A stretch of 64,000 bases of DNA, taken from the NCBI GenBank assembly GCA_018105865.1, contig CM030841.1:9619729-9683728 (forward strand). The letters run 5' to 3'. Source of the DNA: Metaphire vulgaris (lineage: Eukaryota; Annelida; Clitellata; Crassiclitellata; Megascolecidae). Of the stretch, positions 23,635 through 50,700 are shown in pieces. Made by a program: the position numbers and the translations under genes. Numbering within the stretch: the stretch's first letter is position 1; every line of letters starts with the position of its first letter. Below the pieces are notes generated by a model. It searched no databases. It saw only the letters and a program-made list of their open reading frames with translations, and was not told the DNA's origin.

Positions 23635-25020
23635 TCAGAGTAAAGAACATTTGCGGATTGGTCTGACGGGAGCCTGAGGTGTCAACACAGCACGTACAGC
23701 CTCATCAAAAACCTTTAAAAAAACAGCATTACACAGGAACACATAAATTTCCATTATCTTTATAACATTAACAGGCCATATTCACAATATTGACACACGT
23801 AAATATTCCCTAACTCATATCTAAACTTCTGCGCTTGCACAGATTTACTTCTAGACTAAAATGTAATAACAAATATTCTTACGTTATTGACAATACTGAA
23901 ATACTGCACAATTAATTAATTATCAATCAATGAAACCAAATTACATTTTCATTACAATTTTAAAGTCATTCAACTGAATCAGTGAACCAGAGTCACGATA
24001 TCATAAGACAAAAACAATATGATTTCACAATTTGATAATGTCTCTTGTTGTTTTAACATAATTACTTCAGTTATTTATTTGTATTTCCTTCTCAAAAGGA
24101 ATTCAATGACAATTAAATTTAACTTCTACAAATTTTATAAAAAATAAAAACATTTTAAAAATCTGTATAAAGTACAAAAAGAAAATGTGTCTAAATGAAA
24201 TTCCAAATCAAAGCAGCTGTTTAAGCTGAAGCTGCTTTACATGCAGCAAAGGTTTTATGCAAAAAGACACAAATTCTGAAACCTGTGCCATACCTGTTTA
24301 AGGCCGCGCTGCGTCAATGCAGAACACTCCAGATACTTGACTGCCCTGATTTTGGAAGCCATTTTGATGCCTTGCTCTCTTTTGATCGGTGACAGACCAT
24401 TTCCGGCAAGCTGTCCAACAACATCTTTGTCTTCACGCAAGTCAATCTTGGTGCCTGATTTTTTCAAAAAAATGTCATAAAGTGACAGGCTGTAGTGCAT
24501 AATCATAAATCGTAAAATGAAACAAAGCATCATGTAAATATTTGGATGAATCTAATCTACTCTTAGCCATAGCGGTGATAAAACGCAATATAGTAGTATA
24601 AAAGTTGAAGTAACAGCACCTAGAAAAACAAAACATGAATTTGCTGAACAACTGTATTAATAAGTGCTTATACAAGATTTTTGGCATTGGTACTAGGCAA
24701 AATATCACTGTAATACGAACTATTTTTAAAATTGATCTGGTTGAAGTGATTGTTAGTAATCGGTATGCTAAATTTCTGGTTAGTTTGTATGGTCAGCCTG
24801 TGTTTGAGAACATTAGAGACATTGAATAAGTGTGTAATTTTTGCAAAACATGTAAGCCATTTGACTAAGTAAAGCTTTGTCTTTTCCTTAGGTCTAAGTT
24901 GTAATAGCTCTCTCTGCATCTTTGCATTGTGTTGTATTAATCTTCTTGCTTATTTATTTTGTTTTCTTTTTTGGTTTGGTTTTGTGTTGGAAATTGTCTT
25001 GTTTAGCTGCAGCTAATGTG

Positions 25021-25062
<42 letters not shown>

Positions 25063-28000
25063 CCATTCAAATGCTAACAGAGCAAGACCAATTCATTAAT
25101 TCTCAAACTCTATGACTGGTAAATCTCAGTATTTGAAATCTATCTTAGATCATCCAAAACTCTCACTAAACATAACCTGCTAATTCATTACTCGAGACCA
25201 AAATTAATACTGATATTGGTAAGAAAGACTTTTCTGTGGTTTGGCCAAAAATATGGAATTCTCTTTGTCTGTCTGAAAGATAGTCCAATTCACCATGAAC
25301 TTTTAAATCTAGACCACAAACACATCTCTGTCAGCTAACTTCTCCAAAAGCTGTCTTACTGTCCCACCTGAAAGAATTTTTAGAACTATTCCTAACGCTC
25401 TTGTATATCAAAACCGGTGTTAGGAATGTTTATAATTATTATTATAGTTATTACGACGATCACAAACATGCAGAAGTAATATTTTGCAGTCATTCCAATG
25501 CAGAAGAAGGTTAATGTTTAGCACAAAAACCCATATTAACTGTATCACATGTTAATAATGCAGAAAACTTAATGACAATAATACTCCATTTTGACAACAT
25601 AGCTTCTGAATTATACTATGCAACTGTGTAATTTTCACTTGCTGAAATATGAAAATCATGTACAAACCTTGAAAAGAAAGCAAAAAGCACTAACAACTGC
25701 GACCTTGTTAAACATCATTAACCCCTTTCTCGATCGTTTACTTGTAACATAATGTAAAATGAATGCATGGCCGGTAAAGGGGTTAAAAGCATAAATATCT
25801 CTCAATATCTTTATTATCCAGGATGTGTCATAACCATGTAAATAAAATCAGAATGTCAAGCTGAAATAACAATGGACAGCAATTCTGCAATCAAAACTCA
25901 ATCACTTTTAATCGCAAAAATCAAGTCACACAATTATCTTACCAACAAGCAGAATGGCAGCATCTGGACAATGATGCTTTATTTCTGGACACCATTTTGT
26001 ATTGATATTGTCAAATGACGACGGACTAACAACGCTGAAGCAGATCAGGAACACATCCGTCTAAACAACCAGAGCAATAACTACAGTACAATTCACACAA
26101 GCAAATGAAAAAATTAACACTCCTCAACAATACAATACAATACAATAATACAAAACAATACTGTACAATACAATATAATAATGTGTGGAATGGACAAAAC
26201 AACCATTTATCAATTGCATCAGAACTGCAAAAGACAGAGTCACCTGGAGAACTTTGTCATCAGCCTGCATAGCCTCCGACCCTCGGTAATGAGGATGGAT
26301 GATACCATACCATACCACACCAACAATACAAAGTTTGTAAGAAACTTTCAACTTACTGAATTTTTTCTTTCATATAAATGCCCAGATCAAAGTAATTCAA
26401 TTCTGCCATTAAAAACAACCTAAGACAAATATTCAAAACCTCATACTTGTCAAAATATTTTATTAATGAATATGAGCTTGTAAATGAATGCTCTTTGGAA
26501 TCCTACTCTAAGTATCAAGTTACTTGTTTAATATAAACCTACATGCATCAAATTTACAGTCAACCCAACCCTATAATTAGCGACCACCATACAAGTCTGC
26601 ATTAAGAGATAAACCATGGAATCTGCTGAATCACATGAAGACTTAGATTCATAATTTTGACTGTCGACCACTGACTGGCAAATTTTTGTATATGCTTTGA
26701 CAACTGATCTATTTCAACATTTAATGAATAAGTGATTTGTGCCTTAAATTTATGACCAAAAGACAAATGAAAATGATTCAGACAGTGAAGCAACTGTATA
26801 TCCAAGCAATAAGTTATGATTTTTATGTTGAATCTAAGGTTGTTAATGGTTAACCGGTCCTGAGAGCAAAGACCGGTCCTTTTAACTTTGACCGGTTAAC
26901 CGTAATTTTGATTTGAAAACATCAAAACGCTTTGATGCCACGCAGCGCAGGACGCATAGGCGCGGCGGCATCAAAGCGCGCCACGCGGCATCAAAGCGCA
27001 TTTGAGCGCTTTGATGTTGGCATGACACGAGACTGCAGCTAACGAGCGGTTAACTGGTCTTTTTTTGAACGGTTAACTGGTCCTTCAAAACCAGCGGTCT
27101 TAACAACCTTAGTTTAAACCACACATCGTACAAAAGCATTTGTAAAATGTATGAATTAAAAATAACCTTCCCATTATGCACATCAAACCATGCATAGAAC
27201 AGGTAAACTGCAGATGCTATGAGATCATAATGATCAATTAGAAGAAAGAGATCACCTGTGGATAAGAAAGAGGCCTCAGGCGATCATAATCCTCTTGTCC
27301 TGCAGTATCCCATAATCCCAAATTGACTGATACTCCATCCACCATCATTGAACTTGTGTAGTTATCAAAACTAAAAAATAGCCCAAACATGACTAACTAT
27401 GCAGTCTAAAAGCACTATATAATAAAATATACTTGTTTCCAATGCAAGTCCTCCATGCAACAATGTCTTTCCATAAAAAACGCAAATATACAACAATTTA
27501 TAATGTACTGACTGTGCTCATTATGAATTGCTTTTGATATCGCTTTCTGCAATGAAACTTAATTTTCCTGCAAGTAAATACTACTGAATGCTTTGAGGCA
27601 GCAACATCTTTGAATTAAAAAGAGCTTTATTTGCAAGTCAATTCATGCCCCAAGCGTGCAAACTTGAATTTCAATATGCCTGATGCAATTTTATCAGCAA
27701 ACCGGCCCAGAATGATGACCAAAACAATGCCTATCGAGAGCTTATGCATCTACCATCTATCAATTTCAACAGCAAAATATCTGAACATTTTGTAAAGCAT
27801 ATTTCATTTACGGTTTTCATAAAAGACAATGAGCACCTTTCTCTCTTCACTGCTCCAACAGTGGAGTGACAATGGAGTGTCATATGATCCATGCCATTTT
27901 GGAATATTAACAACAAAGTGGGAAAATATATAGTTTTTCCAATTTATCTCCCTGAAGCAACTCCTGACAAGTCTTTCTGGTAATGTGTTATAATTTCTCC

Positions 28001-31000
28001 CAGCAAAGTCAGAGCAACATTTATTCATGAATTTAAAAACAAAGGTGATTGCATTATAATGAGAAATGGAGGGACATAAGACAGGTCCAGTATAAACTTT
28101 TTCTGCAGACTTTTTCTTTTTTGCCTCTGCTACAAATGAACCGTCACGTATTGACCCCAAGAAGGAAGCCATTGAACTACATGGATTTCATGCAATTACA
28201 AGTGACTGGAGAGATTCTACTGCAGCAATTTCAGTAAGATCATCTGTCATCCCTTAACTTGGTACCAGTAATACTGGTTCCACAAGAGCAACCTAATAAA
28301 GTTTGTATTTCTTGAGAAGAGAGCAAAAAGCATAATTGCAAGATAAGTACAAAGTCACATAAGAAGATTTCAATACAATAATCTTATATTTTTATCATTG
28401 TCTCTTCATATAATTGTGAAATGACAGCATTTGTTTTCAATACTTGCTAAAATGCACGCTGCTGACATTACAAGTGCATTTTGTAATTTGACATCCACTG
28501 GAGCTGATTCAATGAACATCAAAATACATCAACATAATTCTAGCTGAAGCCTCACCAAAGTTATAGAAAAACAGTAAGCTACATTAACAGAAAAATGGAA
28601 ATAGCCATTTAAAAACTCCTCCCAACAAAAAGCTCAAATTACTGGATGGAAAGAAAATTGTTAGGAATACTGTATTTTCAAGCATGTTACCCACAGGTTG
28701 TGAGCAAATTTAGTCCAACAGTGCCCAGGCAAATTGCACAACTCCCCATGGGCTGTATTTTATCAGCAACATTTTACACATAAATGGCATCCTGAAAAGA
28801 GTTCTCAAGATATCTTGCCATTTTCCTTGTAAACTACCATACTAAGTTATTAATAAATAATATTAAGTTATTAATAAATAACAGGAAGCAAATTGCCTTT
28901 TATGTCTAGCCTTAGTAATCACTTTTAGCACAATGACTAACTAGCAGCGGCCAATGGAAAATTATGTCTCATCTGTGACCAAGTCAACAATACGGTACCT
29001 AACAACTTAATTGGAAATGCATAGGCTATCAAGTTCAACAGAAATGCCATGCAATGCCCTTTGCTTTATGACAAGCCAGCACTTCATTCATGATTAAGTG
29101 CATTTTCTTTTGCCCAAATTACCATAAACTGAAAGCAATTATTGCAATGTTGATGTCACAAAATAACGCCATCAGTAAAGTATTTAGAAGCAATTAAAAA
29201 GCAGATTTCATTAGGAAAAGTACCTATTATTATTATTATTATTTTATTTAAGCGCATAGCCTTTTGGCCGTTGCGATTGTATGCCATAACTGTCTATTCT
29301 GCACACATTGGAAGGCTTCGGACACTGGTAATCCAGTCCCCATGGATTTGGTGAAGCCAAGTGATTGGTGGTCTGCCTCGTGGACTATTCCATCCCACAA
29401 TCCTAATGTCTCTGTCTTGAAGTCGCTTTGTTAGTTGAAGTGCAGCTGAGGCAGGCACTGCTGGTGGGAGTCTTGCGACGTGCCCAAAGAGGCCGAGACG
29501 TCGACGACGAACAATGGCTTGTACAGTCTCTAGTCCAGAGCTCATATATACTTCATCGTTTCATATGAAGTCAAACCATCTAATATTAAGGATTCTACGT
29601 TGAGCCTTAGTGTGAAAAGCTTCAAGTCTTTTCCACTCTTGAAGTACCTATGATCAAATCAAATTTGTTCTTAAAATTTTTACACTGATTTCCTGTAGTC
29701 TGGACTTCTCTTTCTCAGTCTGTCCGATTTTCTAATGAGTCAAGTAATTTTAAATCTTCATTCTTTCAACATGACCTGAAATGGTTTGGTCATGTTGAAA
29801 GAATGAAGGAAGAAAGACTACCAAAGAAAGCACTATACAACTATGTTGAAGGGAAAAGGAGAAAAGGAAGACCAAGAAAAACATGGATAGAAAACTTAAA
29901 AGAGGATGCAGAAGAAATGCAAATGAACTTCATCCAATTGACCAGAGCAGCAAGAGACAGACAGAAGTGGAAGGAACTCATTCAGACCCATCGTCCAACC
30001 CAATAGGGAAAGACGGAAGGAAAGAAAGAAGAAGAATTTTAAATCTATATTCTAAACAATTTCGTTCAAAATTGGTCTTCCAGTTTATAAAACACTGCAG
30101 AATAGTCAAGCTCAGTATTTAAAATCCATACTAAATCGTCCAAAACATTTTCTTTTAACAAGATTTGCTGATTGCTGACCAAATGTATCTACAGTATTTG
30201 GTGTTGCATGTGCAATAATCTGCAATCGTCTACATTGGTCTATCAGATTTTTTAACAAATCGAGTACCGGTACTTTCAAATCTAGACATTAATAACATCT
30301 CTTTGAGTTGACTTTTTCTCCAAAGTCTGTCTTGGTGTTTCCTGTTTTGACTGGAAAGACCTGGAGCCAGATTCGCAACACAGCAAAACCATCTAACATT
30401 TGGGGGCTCGTCAGAGATATTACTTATTATAATACACCAAATTATAATAAATGTTAGATGGTGAGCTGTGTTGCGATATCACAAAGATTAAGATCAAAAG
30501 ACTTTATTACTGAAATTTTTTTCAATAGTCCAGGAAAGTCATAAAACTGAAAAGAAAAACCACGAATCACACAAGACACAAATCACAAAATAATGCCATC
30601 TACTGTAATGGCCAAACACCATTAATAAGTAAGATAATAACCACATACAACTCTTACGATGCCAACATACAACAATATATACTATACTGTAGGTATATAG
30701 GTACTATATGCCCTATGCTTTGCTTTTCACCAAACATAACCTACAAAGATCAGGGAGATAGTCTATATAATTATGATGCTGTGCCCATACATACACATAC
30801 ACATGCTATTTTCATTTAATTGCTAACATACAGATAGAATTTTGCTCAATATATACAGAAATTTTCTGTATTTATTCATCCATTGCTTTTCTATCCAAAC
30901 ATAAATAAGTTCAATATGCATAGAAAAGAAGATAGTCATCTGAAAATTATAGCCTACAGTCCAGATTATTATGTAAAGAAAAAGAATATAGGTAAGTTGA

Positions 31001-31324
31001 TTTGTCAGCATAAAATATGACAATCTCCTAATGGATCCTCACAATAGTGTTCAATGTCATAACAGACTTGGCAATGGGCATGCCATCACAGAAAATAAAA
31101 GCATGCTAACAGAACTAATCAATAAACACCAAGGCAACATTAAGTCCCAAAGTGATAATAAAATATTACATATAGCAAAATAAAAAAAGCAAAGCTGCTC
31201 ACACTGTAGGAACATATTCTCCTGGAAAACTATCCGTTGTATATGAAATGAGCATGCAAGTCTTTCCAACGGTTCCATCTCCAACCACCCTCCATTTTTG
31301 ATTGATTATTGTTCTTTGTGCCAT
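23635..31324 (-). CDS. Rac-family small GTPase, Mig-2/Mtl type
   Basis: Membrane-anchored GTP switch of the Rho/Rac family, controlling actin and cell migration. Five minus-strand exons join in phase: 31324-31203, 27370-27256, 26060-25943, 24454-24294 and 23712-23635, giving 197 residues. Visible motifs are the P-loop GDGTVGKT (residues 15-22), switch I YVPTVFDNY, switch [20 protein letters not shown], the TKID base-recognition motif, [11 protein letters not shown] and a C-terminal CSLL CAAX box whose final Leu predicts geranylgeranylation. [17 protein letters not shown] and the [14 protein letters not shown] region fit Mig-2/Mtl (related to RhoG) rather than Rac1 or Cdc42. The N-terminus is longer than usual, and the polybasic stretch before CAAX is weak. 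Introns contain LINE insertions. Exon 1 lies in a mosaic duplication. A candidate AATAAA is at 23161-23156. Confidence 0.92.
25023..25061. repeat. (TA)n microsatellite
   Basis: Twenty TA units in an intron of the Rac-like gene. Confidence 0.97.
25120..25440 (+). mobile_element. CR1/L2-like LINE remnant
   Basis: Reads [17 protein letters not shown] followed by [12 protein letters not shown] in one frame, the common end of CR1/L2-like polyproteins (FS..APKLWNSLP..FKSRLKTHLF). Lies in a Rac-like gene intron and is heavily mutated. A related remnant is at 29652-30360. Confidence 0.6.
25722..25782. mobile_element. 61-bp TTAA-flanked micro-element
   Basis: Flanked by TTAA (25718-25721 and 25783-25786), with inverted ends ccccttt and aaagggg. 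Resembles a minimal piggyBac-type MITE. Confidence 0.5.
26834..27112. mobile_element. 279-bp TIR element with GGTTAACCGGT motifs
   Basis: Perfect 13-bp inverted ends ctaaggttgttaa / ttaacaaccttag. Sub-terminal ggttaaccggtcc on the left and ggttaactggtcc twice on the right. The interior repeats gcatcaaagcgc and agcgctttgatg and is GC-rich. It lies in intron 2 of the Rac-like gene. Superfamily uncertain because no target duplication was found. Confidence 0.65.
29228..29641 (-). mobile_element. LINE 3' fragment with 10-bp TSD
   Basis: Flanked by exact direct repeats aagtacctat (29218-29227 and 29642-29651). The minus strand reads [18 protein letters not shown], then [15 protein letters not shown] and [17 protein letters not shown], the C-terminal tail region of a non-LTR polyprotein, and ends in an AAT repeat tail. 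It has one in-frame stop and lies in Rac-like intron 1. Confidence 0.85.
29652..30360 (+). mobile_element. Old CR1/L2-like LINE remnant hosting a younger LINE
   Basis: The flanks on either side of the 29758-30034 insertion resemble the remnant at 25120-25440 (the aaatctaga and aaaagctgtctt/aaagtctgtctt areas). Coding is almost unreadable. Call rests on similarity to that remnant. Confidence 0.4.
29758..30034 (+). mobile_element. LINE 3' fragment with fold-back 5' end and 12-bp TSD
   Basis: Exact direct repeats aattttaaatct flank it (29746-29757 and 30035-30046). The plus strand reads [20 protein letters not shown], then [17 protein letters not shown], ending in a gaaa-rich tail. The first 20 bp (29758-29777) are the reverse complement of 29788-29807. 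It belongs to the same general family as the fragment at 7631-8311. Confidence 0.85.
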
Positions 31325-47550
<16,226 letters not shown>

Positions 47551-47707
47551 AGATTGATGTCAGAATTTTATCCTAAAACTAAACTGTACAATAACTTTTA
47601 ATATCAGAATTGTCAACTCCCAATTAATTTGATTCAATATTAATCTTATTCAGACCTGTGGAAATGAATAATAGTGATGGTGTAAATAAATTCTGCTACA
47701 TGATGGT
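47551..47707. other. Overlapping convergent 3' UTRs of EARS2 and INTS4
   Basis: Only 157 bp separate the two stop codons. A plus-strand AATAAA lies at 47685-47690 and a minus-strand ATTAAA at 47602-47597, so each transcript would run through the other's 3' UTR. Confidence 0.65.
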
Positions 47708-50700
47708 TTACCCACTCTTCTTACATGCAGTTGGCAATACATTTACTGATACAGGACTACAGAGTTCTATAATTAGTGCATCTTCCTCTGCATCTGAACT
47801 TGCTGATGACTGTTCACAGGATGCTCCAACATCTCCATCTTCATTTTTAGGTGATAACATAATGACACAGAGTTTAACTGGACATTGCTCTGAAATGCAA
47901 ATTAGCCTCTGTATAAAATTACTGATGCCACTGAATAAACAATTCTTTAATATTCTTTGCTTAGAATTTTACAACAAGTTTTGCCATTTTTATTACTTAT
48001 TTATTAAATATTAAAAATTTAAAATAGTGGCATATGTATAGTAAGACCAAAAACATGCTGACAAACCCTAGGATGATTATAAATAAAGGAATTTATTTTA
48101 AAATAAAATCTTTCTGAAAGATGATTATTGTACACTGCTTCATCTAGTTGCTTCATCTAGTTTATATCGTGTATGATGTATCTTGCATAAATTGAATTTT
48201 TTAAACAAATATATATATTCACACTTTATTATTGATTTTTTAAATTTATATTAAAGAAATTCTGCCAGTTTCTAGAGTCTGACATTCTGTCATTCTGCTT
48301 CGAGGCCTTTCCCAAAATTTAGATACTAGGAGTAAATAAAATATTAAACACATTAACATGCCAACTAAGCGAAATGTAAAGGAGGCCTATAAACATTTAG
48401 TGGAATTGGTCTATTGCACTAGAAATTTTCAAAGTACAAGAGGTTCCAATACAAAGTGCTAAATCACCATACTCTTCTAGTCCCTCTAGTGATAACTGTA
48501 TGCCTCACGCTCTCAATAACTAACTAAATTCATAACTATTTTAAAATTACTCAAATCAATGTGTGACATTGTCTGGTCACATTAATGATGCACTATTGTG
48601 TTTTAGTCTTACCTGACCACAAAACATGTGACAAGAGGACTTTTGTGACCAGTTTATGTCGCAGCGAGGACAATTGTCGAAAATCAGACAAAGGAGGTAG
48701 AATTAGAATGCTCTGCTGATCAGGGTATTTCACCTGTAAATTGAAGAGCAGTATTAAATAATTTTTAAAATTTTGAAATAACTGGTTAACCAAAGGGTAA
48801 TTTTTTGAGATTTCTTAGTTTAGAAATTAAATTGTATTAATATGTACAGTACACTTAAAAATGTATTTAGAAAATGTGTTAGTACAATTATGAATATTTT
48901 ATATATATACTGAATGGTACTAAAACCTGTATGCGTATTCTGTCTAGATGACTTATGTTATTGATGTAGGCAACAACATTCACTGGAGCTGCCAGTCCTG
49001 CTATGAACTTCACTGTAAAGTCTGAAGTACCTATACAAGAAAGTCTCATATAGAATTTTAAGAATGGACAAGACAAATCTTACACTTACATATGATCAAT
49101 ATCTGAACAAATATTCACAATAAAATTATATAAATTCTAAAATTATATCAGCTACTAACGGTAGCATTTGCTGAGAGTACTTTCACACTGCTTCATAGCA
49201 AAGACAATTATCACCCATAACTTTATATAAAAATAATATTGAAGATAACATTTATATGTAATGTCATTGAAGAGAAGATTCTTTACAGATTTACCACATC
49301 TTTTTAAGCAGAAGCAATCAGATATTATGAACTACAAGATTAACAAAACTGCAAATGAATTGAAGCACCATAATTTCAGTCACACAGCAAAATAAAATAT
49401 CAATGTTTATTTATGGTTACTTGTAAGTTGATGTAAAGTGACTTACTAGAAGGTTCGATGAGTTCAACATGAGCTCTGCACAGGTGATTAGACAGCCTCA
49501 ACAGGAATGGCTTACTGAGACTGAGAGACGGCATCAGGACCTGAGGAAACTTCTCTGGTTCACAGAGTTTAAGATTTGACAACTCAGACAGAAGCGAATT
49601 GGCAAATGCATTTGCTATTGATCCACATCTAGAGACAAGTCTAATCGATGGATCATAAAAAAACAACAGCCATTATTTATTTACAAGCTATGCTTAGTTT
49701 CCTACCTGCCAGATTTTTACACACATAATGCTGACATCTGCCAAAGCATATTGGTCACACGTGCAAATGCATAGGTTATATGGCTGTAAATTTGGTAGAT
49801 GGCATGCATTGTAAACATGAATACACAGTATCTGTCTCTATGTGACTCGCCTTATCAAGCCTGTTGAATTGCTGCTAAAATTGTCTATTCCAAATACCGA
49901 TATCTGCAGCAGGTCTCCAAGGTGAACAGTCTGAATATTTTCTACTACCACCAAGATCTGCACCAAAGTCCTTTCTATGGCACATCAAACTTCTTTACTG
50001 TGGAATTTCCAACTCTGACTCCATTATTCAAAATTAACATAATATTTCACTGACTTTAACTCTTACTAAATGCTTCCAGGGTTGAATTAAAAATTGCTTC
50101 TAGCCTCTGTTCTTATATTCAAGACTCTGTGTCTTCTTAACCTTTCAAATCATACAAACTTTTTGAATATCTCCTCTGGCCATAATTCACCCAAGCAACA
50201 TGTTGCTTATTTCCTTAATTCCTTGATGTTATGAATGTGACCTAAGACTTTAAGACCCAATTCTTGAAAATCATTGGCACACATGAATTGTTCTGTACTT
50301 TCGTCTGCAGCATAAAAATTACTAGTAAAACAAAAGACATTTACAATTGAAGACTTACTGCTGAAAACTGTTCAAGTACTTCACAAATTTCTCACAGAGG
50401 GCAGTTTTCTTGTCCACTACTGGACACTCCTGAAGCTGGCACAACAGCTGCAGTGTTAAGGCCATAAGGTAAAGCTGTCTTATTTGAACTAAGTCGGCAA
50501 GACCAAGTCCAACAAACTGATGTTCCATTCGTGCTGTCAATTCTAACACCTTACATAAAATAAACCATTACAAAAATCATGTAAAACAACCACTTAATTA
50601 CATCCAAAACAAATGGACAGCAAATAGGCATACGAAGAAAAATTTATTGCATAAAGCTTAATGCTTTCTAACTATTTTTAAGTTGTTTAAATTCCTTTCA

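Noticed and set aside
27804..28172. Minus-strand 122-codon ATG frame in Rac-like intron 1
   Set aside because: No recognisable domain, low-complexity Lys stretch, no splice or context support; kept only as a note.
47658..48014. Plus-strand 118-codon open frame after EARS2
   Set aside because: It is the antisense shadow of the last INTS4 exon (47889-47708), whose minus-strand reading joins in phase and matches the INTS4 C-terminus.
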